Part shown: piece by piece, positions 19,298 through 28,763 of the stretch
How the letters are laid out: each line of letters begins with the position of its first letter
Position numbering within the stretch: position 1 is the stretch's first letter
Source of the DNA: Pseudomonas sp. RIT-PI-r
GTDB lineage: Bacteria > Pseudomonadota > Gammaproteobacteria > Pseudomonadales > Pseudomonadaceae
Direction: 5' to 3'
Assembly: GCF_001297015.1 (NCBI RefSeq)
Contig: NZ_LIGE01000025.1
Coordinates: 620,001 to 684,000, forward strand
Length of the DNA stretch: 64,000 nucleotides
Position numbers and translations under genes: made by a program
Notes under the pieces: model-generated
What the model was told of the DNA's origin: nothing
The model's database searches: none
Seen by the model: only the letters and a program-made list of their open reading frames with translations

Positions 19298-22200
19298 TCA
19301 ATCGCATCCGCCTTCGGCGAAAGGACTTTGCTTATACCCCGGCAACGCCAACACAACCCGCGCCCCACAAGGCGCATTCGCCTCCGCCCACAAGCGTCCG
19401 CCATGCGCCTCAATGATCGTGCGGCAGATCGACAGGCCCATCCCCAGTCCGGTGGGTTTGGTGGTGTAGAACGCGGTGAAGACTTCTTCCGCGCGCTCGC
19501 AGGCAAATCCCGGCCCGGAGTCGCTGACGGTAATCCGCACGTTTCCACCGGCAACATCGCTGGTGATGGACAGCCGACGCACGCCCTCCGCCATCACCGC
19601 CATGGCTTCGAGGCCGTTGACGATCAGATTGAGCAGAACCTGTTGCAACTCAACCCGGTCGGCCAATACCGCCGGCAAGTCGCTGGCCAGTTGCACGGAC
19701 ACCATCGCCCCATATCGAGTCGCCTCACTGCGCGTAAACCCGACCATCTCCTCCACCACCGCATTGAGATCCAGCGCTTGCCGTTGCGGTGGTGTCTTGC
19801 GGATCAGCGCGCGGATGCGACCGAGCACGTCGGCCGCGCGGTTACCATCGTTGATGATGCGCTTGAGCCCCAGTTCGACTTCACCGGTGTTCGGTGGTTG
19901 TGCGCCGAGCCAGCGCAACGCGGCGTTGGCATTGGTCACGGTGGCGGCGATCGGCTGGTTGACTTCGTGAGCGATTGACGCCGCCAGCTGGCCCATGGTC
20001 GCCACGCGGTTGGCGTGGGCCAGTTCCGCTTGTACCTGGCGGTAACGGCGCTCGCCTTCGCGTACTTGTTCTTCCGCTTGTTTGCGTTCGCTGAGATCAA
20101 GGACAAACGCCACGCCCTGTTGCTGACTGGCTTCGAATGCGGCCAGACCGACGATCACCGGCAGGCGGCTGCCGTCTTTGCGGATGTATTCCTTTTCGAA
20201 CGGCTGGGCACGCCCGGTGCGGAGCGCCGTCGCGAGCGCCGCTTCGCTTTCGGCGCGCCGAGCCGGTGGGGTCATGTCGCGCCAATGCACTTTCCCCGAA
20301 AGCAGATCATCTCGTTGATAGCCGACCATGCGCAGGAAAGCGTCGTTGGCCTCGATGATTTCTCCTTCGACACTCCAGACAATGATGCCGATGATGTTGG
20401 CGTCGACCAGCCGGCGAATCTTTGCTTCACGCTCGGCGACGTCGCGATACAGCCGTGCGTTGTCCAGCGAGATTGCCGCTTGTGAAGCGACCAGCCGCAG
20501 CACGGCAATACGCGCCGGGCTGAACACCCCCGCCGACAGGTTGTTCTCCAGGTACAGCGCGCCGGCGACCCGCCCCTGATTCATCAATGGCAGGCACAGA
20601 ATCGAGCGGGCGCCGTGCTGGTGCATGTAGGGATCGGCGGCGAATGCCGGATCGGCGACGGCATCGTCCAGACATAGGTTTTCGCCGGTGCGCAGGGTCT
20701 GGTAGAGCACCGATTCGGCCAGCGCCGCGGCATTGATGGGCTCATTGCACAGTAATGTGGCGCTGTCGCCAATGCGCGTTCGCGCGGCGATATACGGCGT
20801 CTCGCCTTCGGTGAGAATCAGCACACCCTGCTCGGCGCCGGCCTGTTCGATGGCGGTGCGCATGACCGTTTCAATCAACCGGTCGAGAACAATTTCGCCA
20901 GACACGGCCTGGGACACCTTGAGCACTGTGGCCAGATCCAGATGCTCAACGGCGGTGATGATGGTCGCAGTCGCGCTCGGCTGCGCGTCTTCCTGGCGCA
21001 GAAAACGGTGCCGCCGCTCCAGTTGCCGCACCTTGCCATCGGCGCCCCAACGCAAGTAACCGTAGCGTGCGTCTTGCAGGTAGACGCGGGCGATTTTCGC
21101 CAGACCGCGAGCACCGTAGAAACGCGACGCCAGTTCGTTGGCCAAAGCCTCAATGTGAACGAAGCCGCTATCCACCGCCAATTGAATCGCCCGCTCGTAC
21201 AGCAACTCTGCTTCGATCGGTTGCCCCGCAACCCGAGCGATTTCGGCACCGACCAGCGCTACATGACTGGCGAAGGTTTCGGCACACTGTTGTGCCCAGA
21301 TTTGCAGTTGATCGTGGTGCTCTGCCAAGCGTTGCAGTGGATCGGTATCGGCGTCGCCATGAACAGCCAATGTCAGCGCTGCGTAGAAGTGGTATTCGGC
21401 CTCCTCGAAAAACGAAGAAATTACCCACATCAATTCCCGGGCCTGAGCCGCGCAATCAGCCGCTGCCGCGTAATCCCCGGCCAGATAGCGCGCCTGCAAC
21501 TTGCGCACCCAATATTTGCCACGGGCCAACGCCAGATCAGGCGCAGCGAGTTTCGCCTCGAAGCGCGTTTCATCAAATTGTTCATCGTTGAAACTGCCAA
21601 ATTCCACAGTCTGCCCGCGCAGCATGCGGATCAATGCTCGTTGGCAACTCATGAAGTTCACCACCAGCCCGAAGCGGATTTTCTGCGCGTAGGCCAGCCC
21701 CGCTTCGGCCTGAACCTGCACCTCCGCCAGCGGTTCGCCAATAAACAGCAGGTCAGAAATCAGGCTGTTGCCGGCATACGCCGCGTAGGGCAAATCGCCG
21801 ATGCGGTTGGCGGCGCTGAGTGCACGGCGCAGCAATTCGCGGCACTCGCGCACCGGGCGCATCCAGCGCACCACGAAGATCGAGAAGCACAGATAAGTGC
21901 TCGCCTCGTAGCGTGTCAGGCCACGTCGGTCGACCAGATCACACCCCAAACGGCCAAAGTGGTAGCCAGCGGCATAGTCGCCGAAGCGCCGCCCGGCGAC
22001 GCGGGCGACGTTGGCATAAAGCACGCAAGAGGCATCGCAATTGCCATGTTGCAGGCTCAGGCTGACCGCTTTGCAAATGGTCAGGCAGGCAAGGTTGGCG
22101 TCCGACTGCAACGCCGGTGCGAACAGCTTGCTCAACGCATCCAGCGTCACCAGTGAGGCCGGATCTTCCATCAACGGCAAGTCGATCAGTTGTTCGATGC

Positions 22201-24811
22201 TGCGCTCACCCAGTTGCACCCAGATCTGCTGGTATTCCCGGCGTACTTGCTGATCGTCCGGATGTGCCGTCCAGTCGATGCCAACCTGACGCAGATAGGC
22301 CAGGCAGACGGCAACCGCGCGGTCGCTGCGATCGAGCAAAAGGTAGACATCCATGTGCAGACAGGTCACCGCCGCGCGCTCCACTGTGGTTGCCGCGCGC
22401 TCGGCCAGAACCTGCAGTCGGGCGTCGGCCAGCGCCAATTGTCCGGTAAGAAATTCGCACTCGGCGCGGTTCAGCTCCAGGGCAAACGCCAACTCATGGC
22501 GGCTGTCATAGCCTTGTTCGCCAAGCACCGTCGCGCCCGCGCCCAAATAGGTCAACGCAGAGGTGTAAGCGGTCGAAGCCTTGGCGCGCTGACCGGCGAG
22601 CAGGTTGAATTCGGCCAACTGCTCACGTTCGGCACGGGCGCTGATCAGGCTGGCGCCGCGATTGAGCTGGCCGACAATTTCAAAGATTGCCTCTTCGCGG
22701 CCTTCGTCCGACGTTTGCAGCGCCAACAGCCGGCCAATGCGCAAATGCGTCTGCGCACGTTCGGCTTCGGCGATCAGCGAGTAAGCCGCCTCGTGCACAC
22801 GGTCGTGAGCAAACGCACAGGCACCGTCCAGACGTTCAACCAGATCCTGGCGCACCGCCGGCCACAGCGCCGCGTGCACGCGAGCCGGGGACAGATCGAG
22901 CACAGTGGCCAGCGTGTCGATCCGCGCGACGTTCCCCAGACACGCCAGCTGTTGCAGGGCCTGGCGGGTTTCCAACGGCAAACGCGCCAGCTTGCCGACC
23001 ATCAGATCGACAACGTTGTCGGTGTAACCTTTGCCGTTGATCAACTCCAGATCCCAGCGCCAACGGCTGAATTGATGGTCGTAAATCAGCAGTTCTTCCT
23101 CGGCGAGAGCCTGGAGAAACTGGATAACGAAAAACGGATTGCCGCCGGTCTTGTCCAGTACCAGCCGCGCCAGAGTGACGATGCTCGCGGGTGGGCAACG
23201 CAGGGCTTCGGCAATCAGTTGTTCGATGTGCACACCGGCGAGCGGGTTCAGGCGAATCTCGTCGATGTGCGCGCCGGCATTGCGAATGGCTTTGAGTTTG
23301 CCGCTGAGCGGATGGTCGGCATCAACCTCATTATTGCGGTAGGCGCCAACCAGCAGCAGATAGCCAACCTCCGCGCGGGTCAGCAGATCTTCGAGCAGAT
23401 CCAGTGTCGCCGCATCCAGCCATTGCAGGTCATCGAGGAACAGCGCTAACGGGTGTTCCGGTCGGGCAAACACGCTGATAAAGCGCTGCAACACTCGCAT
23501 GAAACGTTGCTGCGCCTGTTGCGGTTCAAGCTCCGGCACCGGTGGTGGCTCGCCGATAATCAGCTTGAGTTCGGGGATCAATTCGGTCATCAACCGCGCA
23601 TTCGGTGACAGCGCCTGTAAAAGCGCCGCACGCCATTCAACGAGCACTTCGCGGCGCTTGCCCAGCAGCGTGCGCACCAGTCCTTGAAAGGCCTGAACCA
23701 GCGTCGCATAGGGAATATCGCGCTTGTACTGGTCGAACTTGCCGGAGGCGAACAGCCCCCGCGACGGCACCAGCACTTTATGCAACTCGCTGACCACCGA
23801 GGACTTGCCGATGCCTGAGTAACCGGACACCAGCACCAGTTTTGGCGATTGGCTCTGCACTACGTGTGCGAACGCATCGATCAGCGTTTGCACTTCGCGC
23901 TCGCGCCCGTAGAGTTTCTCCGGGATCAACAGGCGATCGATCGCGCCCTGCTCGTTCAGCGTGAAAGTCTCGATGTGCCGGGCACGCTGCCAATCGTTCA
24001 GGCAACGGCGCAGGTCATGCTCGACCCCGGCAGCGGTTTGATAGCGTTCCTCAGCGGTCTTGGCGAGCAACTTCATGACCACCCGCGAGAGCATCGCCGG
24101 CACGGTGGCCACCCGTTCGCACGCTGGCATCGGTAAGCGCGCGATGTGGCAATGCACCCATTCCATCGGATCATTGGCGCTGAACGGCAGCGAGCCGGTG
24201 AGCATTTGATAAAGGGATACGCCAAAGGCATACAGATCACTGCGCGAATCGATCGAGCGATTCATCCGCCCGGTTTGTTCCGGTGCCATGTAGGCCAGGG
24301 TGCCAGCGATGGTTTCCGGCGGCTCCGGCGCTTGCCGTTCACGGGGCAGACGTGAGGCGAGGCCGAAGCCGGTCAGGCGTGCCTGGCCGTCGCTGCAATT
24401 GACCAGCATGTGTTGCGGCTTGAGATCTTTGTGCACCAGACCGCACTGGTGCAGGCGGCCCAGCGCCACGGCGATGTTGATCGCCAGCAACAGGCCGGTC
24501 TCGGTGTCCAGCGGCGCGATCAGCAAGCGCGACAGCGGCTCGCCGCCGGGATCGTCGAATAACAGGCGTGTCGTTGCGCCTGCGCGTTCAAGGGCTTGCG
24601 GTTGCAGCGCCCATTCAGCATTGAGATCGTCCTTGAGGCTGTATTCATGCGCCAGGCGATCAAGGGTCGCGGGCAGCGGTTGAGCGTGGGCCGGGCGCAT
24701 CACCAGAACACTGCGACGACCCTCTCTCTGGTCGAGTTCGCGAGCAAACACCCGCTCGCCGTCGTCCCACAACATCTGCTTTTTGCTGGCCATCTGTGTC
24801 GACACCGTCAT
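19298..24811 (-). CDS. Trifunctional protein kinase-like/ATPase/sensor histidine kinase
   Basis: An 1837-residue cytoplasmic signalling protein. Residues about 10-270 form a Ser/Thr kinase-like domain (HKDLKPQHML, APEQTGRMNRSIDSRSD). Next come an AAA-type ATPase with SGYSGIGKSS near 332 and LFLDDLQWLD, a long helical region, GAF (from about 1287), PAS (about 1467), HisKA (GQLAASIAHEVNQP near 1610) and a C-terminal HATPase (GPGFACE, GLGMGLSICR). In the kinase-like domain the DFG aspartate is glycine (TGFGLAS) and the catalytic-loop asparagine is histidine, so phosphotransfer there is doubtful; the histidine kinase part looks intact. A TTG at 24826 overlapping the regulator's stop is an alternative start. 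Confidence 0.9.
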   Translation of the reverse strand: MTVSTQMASKKQMLWDDGERVFARELDQREGRRSVLVMRPAHAQPLPATLDRLAHEYSLKDDLNAEWALQPQALERAGATTRLLFDDPGGEPLSRLLIAPLDTETGLLLAINIAVALGRLHQCGLVHKDLKPQHMLVNCSDGQARLTGFGLASRLPRERQAPEPPETIAGTLAYMAPEQTGRMNRSIDSRSDLYAFGVSLYQMLTGSLPFSANDPMEWVHCHIARLPMPACERVATVPAMLSRVVMKLLAKTAEERYQTAAGVEHDLRRCLNDWQRARHIETFTLNEQGAIDRLLIPEKLYGREREVQTLIDAFAHVVQSQSPKLVLVSGYSGIGKSSVVSELHKVLVPSRGLFASGKFDQYKRDIPYATLVQAFQGLVRTLLGKRREVLVEWRAALLQALSPNARLMTELIPELKLIIGEPPPVPELEPQQAQQRFMRVLQRFISVFARPEHPLALFLDDLQWLDAATLDLLEDLLTRAEVGYLLLVGAYRNNEVDADHPLSGKLKAIRNAGAHIDEIRLNPLAGVHIEQLIAEALRCPPASIVTLARLVLDKTGGNPFFVIQFLQALAEEELLIYDHQFSRWRWDLELINGKGYTDNVVDLMVGKLARLPLETRQALQQLACLGNVARIDTLATVLDLSPARVHAALWPAVRQDLVERLDGACAFAHDRVHEAAYSLIAEAERAQTHLRIGRLLALQTSDEGREEAIFEIVGQLNRGASLISARAEREQLAEFNLLAGQRAKASTAYTSALTYLGAGATVLGEQGYDSRHELAFALELNRAECEFLTGQLALADARLQVLAERAATTVERAAVTCLHMDVYLLLDRSDRAVAVCLAYLRQVGIDWTAHPDDQQVRREYQQIWVQLGERSIEQLIDLPLMEDPASLVTLDALSKLFAPALQSDANLACLTICKAVSLSLQHGNCDASCVLYANVARVAGRRFGDYAAGYHFGRLGCDLVDRRGLTRYEASTYLCFSIFVVRWMRPVRECRELLRRALSAANRIGDLPYAAYAGNSLISDLLFIGEPLAEVQVQAEAGLAYAQKIRFGLVVNFMSCQRALIRMLRGQTVEFGSFNDEQFDETRFEAKLAAPDLALARGKYWVRKLQARYLAGDYAAAADCAAQARELMWVISSFFEEAEYHFYAALTLAVHGDADTDPLQRLAEHHDQLQIWAQQCAETFASHVALVGAEIARVAGQPIEAELLYERAIQLAVDSGFVHIEALANELASRFYGARGLAKIARVYLQDARYGYLRWGADGKVRQLERRHRFLRQEDAQPSATATIITAVEHLDLATVLKVSQAVSGEIVLDRLIETVMRTAIEQAGAEQGVLILTEGETPYIAARTRIGDSATLLCNEPINAAALAESVLYQTLRTGENLCLDDAVADPAFAADPYMHQHGARSILCLPLMNQGRVAGALYLENNLSAGVFSPARIAVLRLVASQAAISLDNARLYRDVAEREAKIRRLVDANIIGIIVWSVEGEIIEANDAFLRMVGYQRDDLLSGKVHWRDMTPPARRAESEAALATALRTGRAQPFEKEYIRKDGSRLPVIVGLAAFEASQQQGVAFVLDLSERKQAEEQVREGERRYRQVQAELAHANRVATMGQLAASIAHEVNQPIAATVTNANAALRWLGAQPPNTGEVELGLKRIINDGNRAADVLGRIRALIRKTPPQRQALDLNAVVEEMVGFTRSEATRYGAMVSVQLASDLPAVLADRVELQQVLLNLIVNGLEAMAVMAEGVRRLSITSDVAGGNVRITVSDSGPGFACERAEEVFTAFYTTKPTGLGMGLSICRTIIEAHGGRLWAEANAPCGARVVLALPGYKQSPFAEGGCD

Positions 24812-24822
24812 AGGGTTGCTGT

Positions 24823-25494
24823 TCAACCGTTGCGGCGCGCCGGCTCGATGCCCAGGGCTTCGGCGATACGCACCAGATCCGCCACTGAGCGGGCTGACAG
24901 TTTTTTCATCACCTGGCCGCGATGGACTTTCACCGTCACTTCGCTGAGGTTGAGTTGCGCGGCGATCTGCTTGTTCATCAGCCCTGCGATGACAAACCCC
25001 AGCACCTCACGCTCACGCACGGTCAGCGTCTCGTAAGCCAGACGCATAACCGCGCCAGACTGCTCGGCAAGCAACCGCGCACTGTCCCGGGCCAGCGCGC
25101 TGGCCACGGCGTCGAGCATGTCCTGATCGCGAAACGGCTTGGCGAGAAAGTCCACCGCACCGGCCTTCATCGCTTTGACGGTCATGGCGATGTCGCCGTG
25201 ACCGGTCATGAATACGATAGGAATACGCACGCCGGTCTTTTCCATCTGCTCCTGAAAAGTCAGGCCGCTTTCACCGCGCAGGCGCACATCGAGCACCAGG
25301 CAACCGGGCACGTCACGTTTGGCCGCGGCGAGAAAATCCTGAGAGGTTTCGAAGGTCTGCACCTGCAGGCCAATGGAGCGCAGTAAACCGTCGAGGGCCT
25401 GGCGCATCGAGGCGTCGTCGTCGACCACATAAACCACTGGCTCGCGCAACGTCGGCGGGGTGGTGCTGGGGCTGGAATGCGACCACAGGGTCAT
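24823..25494 (-). CDS. FixJ/NarL-type response regulator
   Basis: A 223-residue two-domain regulator: receiver (YVVDDDASMR, CLVLDVRLRGESGL, KPF) and a LuxR-type helix-turn-helix at about 160-215 (LTVREREVLGFVIAGLMNKQIAAQLNLSEVTVKVHRG, split here by reading only its ends). GGAG five bases before the ATG at 25494 decides the start. It is transcribed just before the trifunctional kinase gene, with almost no gap, and is its obvious phosphorylation partner. The 16-bp palindrome at 26749-26764 is a candidate target. Confidence 0.92.
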   Translation of the reverse strand: MTLWSHSSPSTTPPTLREPVVYVVDDDASMRQALDGLLRSIGLQVQTFETSQDFLAAAKRDVPGCLVLDVRLRGESGLTFQEQMEKTGVRIPIVFMTGHGDIAMTVKAMKAGAVDFLAKPFRDQDMLDAVASALARDSARLLAEQSGAVMRLAYETLTVREREVLGFVIAGLMNKQIAAQLNLSEVTVKVHRGQVMKKLSARSVADLVRIAEALGIEPARRNG

Positions 25495-25694
25495 GCTGTC
25501 TCCTCGGCGAGATCGCAACGCGTGCGATGTGCAGGTGAATAAATCTAGTCCATGATGGCAAACGCAGCCAGATGCCAGCCAAACGGTCGCGCAGCAGGCT
25601 AGCAGTCGGCGCGCGTTGCCGACAGGCCAGAAAACCCTGAATATCGGCCATGCCGTAACCGCCCCGCTTCAGCCGATTGAACAGGCAGATTTCG

Positions 25695-26711
25695 ATGTCC
25701 AGTGTTTCCCCGCAGCCCGGCACTTCTACCGCGCAATCACGCGACGTGGTTTTCATCGCCTACCCGCGAATGAGCCTGCTCGACCTCAGCGGTGCACAAA
25801 CGGTGTTCTGGGCCGCGAGCAAAGCAATGGCCGAACGCGGTCAAGCGGGTTATCAGCTGCACACCGCCAGCCTTGGAGGCGGCTTGGTGCACACCGTCGA
25901 AGGTTTGGCCGTCGACACCCGCGCGCTACGCGATCTGAACATGGCCGCACTGGATACCCTCGTCGTCCCCGGTGCCCCGGACATCTGCCAGTCCCTCAAC
26001 GAGCATGGCCAACTGACCGACTGGCTGCGTCGCGAGGCGCCGAGCGCGCAACGCGTGGTCTCGGTGTGCAGCGGCGCGTTCCTGCTGGCCAAGGCTGGCC
26101 TGCTCGACGGCTGTCGCGCCGCAACGCATTGGGCCATGTGCGAGACGTTGCGCGAACGCTTCCCGACGATCGAAGTGGATGCCGATGCGATTTTCATCCA
26201 GCAAGGGGCGGTGTGGACATCGGCGGGTGTCACGGCCGGTATCGATCTGGCGCTGGCGCTGGTCGAGGCGGATGCCGGCCGCGAAGTGGCTTTGCAGGTC
26301 GCCCGCGAACTGGTGGTGTACCTCAAGCGGCCCGGTGGTCAGGCGCAATACAGCACGTTGCTGCAAGCGCAGGTGCAGGACAGCCCATTGTTCGAGCCGC
26401 TGCACCTTTGGCTGATGGACAACCTCGGCGATCCCAAACTGAGTGTGGAGCGTCTCGCCGAGCAGGCCAGAATGAGCCTGCGCAATTTTACCCGGGTCTA
26501 CAAACAGAACACCGGCCGCACGCCATCCAAAGCCATCGAACTGTTCCGCCTCGAAGCGGCCAAGCGTCTGTTGGAAAACTCGGCGCACAACATCGGCAAG
26601 GTCGCGCGCCTCTGCGGTTTCGGTGATGAAGAGCGTCTGCGCGCCTGCTTCCAGCGTCACCTGTCGATTTCTCCGCGTGATTACCGTAGTCGCTTCACTC
26701 GTGAAGGCTGA
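25695..26711 (+). CDS. GlxA-type AraC regulator with DJ-1/PfpI domain
   Basis: A 338-residue regulator. The N-terminal 190 residues form a DJ-1/PfpI (class I amidotransferase-like) domain with VVSVCSGAFLLAKAGLLDG around the nucleophile-elbow cysteine. The C-terminal 100 residues carry an AraC helix-turn-helix pair (LAEQARMSLRNFTRVYKQ, GKVARLCGFGDEERL, SPRDYRSRF). The ligand is unknown; relatives respond to amines and amino-acid derivatives. It is divergent from the FixJ-type regulator and kinase genes. A TTG six codons upstream is a weaker start. Confidence 0.88.
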   Translation: MSSVSPQPGTSTAQSRDVVFIAYPRMSLLDLSGAQTVFWAASKAMAERGQAGYQLHTASLGGGLVHTVEGLAVDTRALRDLNMAALDTLVVPGAPDICQSLNEHGQLTDWLRREAPSAQRVVSVCSGAFLLAKAGLLDGCRAATHWAMCETLRERFPTIEVDADAIFIQQGAVWTSAGVTAGIDLALALVEADAGREVALQVARELVVYLKRPGGQAQYSTLLQAQVQDSPLFEPLHLWLMDNLGDPKLSVERLAEQARMSLRNFTRVYKQNTGRTPSKAIELFRLEAAKRLLENSAHNIGKVARLCGFGDEERLRACFQRHLSISPRDYRSRFTREG

Positions 26712-26748
26712 TCGCCGGAAGCGCTGACTATCAAAGGGTCTCGACGCG

Positions 26749-26764
26749 CTATACCTAGGTATAG
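26749..26764. promoter_or_regulatory. Perfect 16-bp palindrome, candidate operator
   Basis: CTATACCTAGGTATAG is identical to its reverse complement. It lies 54 bases before the receiver-only gene at 26818 and just after the GlxA-type gene. Size, symmetry and position suit a dimeric LuxR/FixJ-type activator. A degenerate copy with the same half-sites is at 27297-27312. Confidence 0.55.
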
Positions 26765-26817
26765 TTTTGCCCCAGCGCGGACGGCGTATGGTGCAAGAAC
26801 GACAGGAGTCGTCACGC

Positions 26818-27213
26818 ATGCCCATCCGGTCAGGGAGCCCTATGCACAACACGGTTGTCATTGCAGTGGTTGACGACAACGAGGCCATTCGCAGTGCGCT
26901 GGAAAGCTTGTTGCGCGCCAGCGGTTATCGGGTACGGACCTTTCCCGACGCCCGCACCTTCCTTGAATCAACAGGGCCCGAGCAGGCGCACTGCCTGATT
27001 TCCGATATCCAGATGCCCGGCATGAGCGGCCTGCAACTCAATGAGGCGTTGCACGCGCAAGGCTGGCGCATTCCGGTGATTTTCGTCACTGCTCATCCCG
27101 ATGACGTGAACACCCGAGTCCCCGGAGTGGTGGCTTGCCTGCCCAAGCCCTTCCAGGCCGATGACTTGCTCAGCCATATCAAACAAGCCCTTAATAGAAC
27201 CCCTCCCGTGTAG
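26818..27213 (+). CDS. Receiver-only response regulator
   Basis: A 131-residue stand-alone receiver: VVDDNEAIRSALESLL, phosphoacceptor in CLISDIQMPGMSG, and a KPF lysine near the end. There is no output domain, so it probably passes phosphate on or competes for a kinase, perhaps the one at 19298-24811. AGGAG nine bases before the ATG at 26818 supports this start; an ATG at 26842 with GGGAG four bases away is equally possible. The stop codon overlaps a REP-like repeat. Confidence 0.85.
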   Translation: MPIRSGSPMHNTVVIAVVDDNEAIRSALESLLRASGYRVRTFPDARTFLESTGPEQAHCLISDIQMPGMSGLQLNEALHAQGWRIPVIFVTAHPDDVNTRVPGVVACLPKPFQADDLLSHIKQALNRTPPV

Positions 27214-27292
27214 GAGCTGCCGAAGGCTGCGATCTTTTGATGTTGCCTTTTAAAAACAAGATCAACAAATCGCAGCCTTCGGCAGCTCCTAC
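27210..27292. repeat. Inverted repeat of the GTAGGAGCTGCCGAAGGCTGCGA type
   Basis: GTAGGAGCTGCCGAAGGC at the left is matched by GCCTTCGGCAGCTCCTAC at the right, with about 35 bases between the extended arms. This second REP-type family differs from the GTGGGAGC pairs. It starts on the stop codon of the receiver gene and could act as a transcript-end structure. Confidence 0.85.
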
Positions 27293-27296
27293 CGTT

Positions 27297-27312
27297 CGAT
27301 ACCTTCGTATAC
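27297..27312. promoter_or_regulatory. Degenerate copy of the 26749 palindrome
   Basis: CGATACCTTCGTATAC keeps the ATACCT and GTATA halves of the perfect palindrome (12 of 16 bases identical). It lies about 195 bases before the flavoprotein gene. It may be a second site for the same regulator. Confidence 0.35.
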
Positions 27313-27507
27313 CCCCCTTCAACGCATGCGTAATCGACGCACACCGATGGACAACTGCGCCCGCAGCCCCCACGCCATAACATCGTTTTCGACAGCGGGC
27401 GATTAAGCGCCATGCAGTACGGCAAGCAGTTTGCGGTGGCCAGTAACGTCACGCCAGAGTCGAAAACGACTCGGGTTTATCCATCCATCAGCGTCAGGGA
27501 GCACATT

Positions 27508-28710
27508 ATGAAACAGCAATTATTGGTGATCGGTGCAGGGTTCGGCGGGCTGTGGAGCACATTGAGCGCCGCGCGTTTGCTGGATATGCATGACCGTCAC
27601 GACGTGGAGATCACACTGCTCGCCCCGCAAGCCGAACTGCGCATCCGCCCGCGTTTCTACGAACCCGATGTGCACAACATGTACGCGCCGCTGGATGCAC
27701 TGTTCGCTGCGGTCGGTGTGCGTTTCGTCCAAGGCACCGCCGAGAGCATCGACGGCCAGGCACGTCGCGTTGGTTATCGCGATGAAAGCGGTCGCCCGGG
27801 TGAGCTTTCTTACGATCGACTGGTGCTGGCCAGCGGCAGCCAACTGGCCCGTCCGCCAGTGCCGGGTCTGAAAGAACATGCGTTCGACGTCGACCAGATC
27901 GAATCGTCGGCGCGCCTGGAACGTCACCTGATTTCGTTGGCCAGTCAACCGGTCAGCAAGGCCCGCAATACCGTCGTCATCGCCGGGGGTGGCTTCACCG
28001 GGATCGAAACCGCGACCGAAATGCCGAGCCGTCTGCGCGCCATTCTCGGTGACGATCAAGACGTTCGGGTGATCATCGTCGACCGCAGCAAAGACATCGC
28101 CGCGACCATGGGCGACGGTATCCGCCCGTCCATCATCGAGGCCTCCAAAGAACTGGGTATCGAGTGGATCGTCGACGCCACGGTCGCTGCTGTGGATGCC
28201 AACGGCGTCACCCTCGCCGACGGTCGCCACATCGAGAGCAACACGGTGATCTGGACCGTGGGTTTCCGCGCCAGTCCGTTGACTGAACAGCTCAACGCCG
28301 AGCGCGATGGTCAGGGTCGGTTGCACGTCGATGGCAACCTCAAAGTGCAAGGCCTTGAGCACGTGTTCGCCGCCGGTGACGTCGCCCGTGCCGCCACCGA
28401 TGACGTCGGCAACTTCTCGGTGATGTCCTGCCAGCACGCCATCAGCCTCGGCCGTCATGCCGGCAACAACGCCATCGCCGATCTGCTCGGAGTCGCGCCG
28501 ACCACATACCGTCAACCGAAGTACGTCACCTGCCTCGACCTGGGTGCCTGGGGCGCGGTGTACACCGAGGGCTGGGATCGCCAGCTGAAACTGGTGAAAG
28601 ACGAAGCCAAGGACCGGAAGCCGCAAACCACCAGCGGGTGGATCTCCCCGCCGGTCGCCGAGCGTAGCGCCGCTCTGGCCGCTGCCGACCCGGCGATTCC
28701 GGTGGCCTGA
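27508..28710 (+). CDS. NDH-2-like NAD(P)/FAD-dependent oxidoreductase
   Basis: A 400-residue flavoprotein with an N-terminal FAD dinucleotide motif (VIGAGFGGLW), a second NAD(P)-binding motif (VIAGGGFTGIETATEM) and the late FAD contact VFAAGDVARA. The pattern fits type II NADH dehydrogenases and related pyridine-nucleotide-disulphide oxidoreductases. AGGGAG upstream of the ATG at 27508 decides the start; the frame is open 32 codons earlier. A metallo-beta-lactamase-fold gene follows after 53 bases, so the two are likely co-transcribed. Confidence 0.88.
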   Translation: MKQQLLVIGAGFGGLWSTLSAARLLDMHDRHDVEITLLAPQAELRIRPRFYEPDVHNMYAPLDALFAAVGVRFVQGTAESIDGQARRVGYRDESGRPGELSYDRLVLASGSQLARPPVPGLKEHAFDVDQIESSARLERHLISLASQPVSKARNTVVIAGGGFTGIETATEMPSRLRAILGDDQDVRVIIVDRSKDIAATMGDGIRPSIIEASKELGIEWIVDATVAAVDANGVTLADGRHIESNTVIWTVGFRASPLTEQLNAERDGQGRLHVDGNLKVQGLEHVFAAGDVARAATDDVGNFSVMSCQHAISLGRHAGNNAIADLLGVAPTTYRQPKYVTCLDLGAWGAVYTEGWDRQLKLVKDEAKDRKPQTTSGWISPPVAERSAALAAADPAIPVA

Positions 28711-28763
28711 TCTGCCCCGAGCGCCCAAGAACCGATGTCTTGCCTGATAAAAAGGAGAACACC

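Noticed and set aside
27210..27312. CRISPR-like or att-site interpretation of the repeats near 27.2 kb
   Set aside because: There is one inverted repeat and one degenerate palindrome, with no regularly spaced direct repeats or integrase gene.
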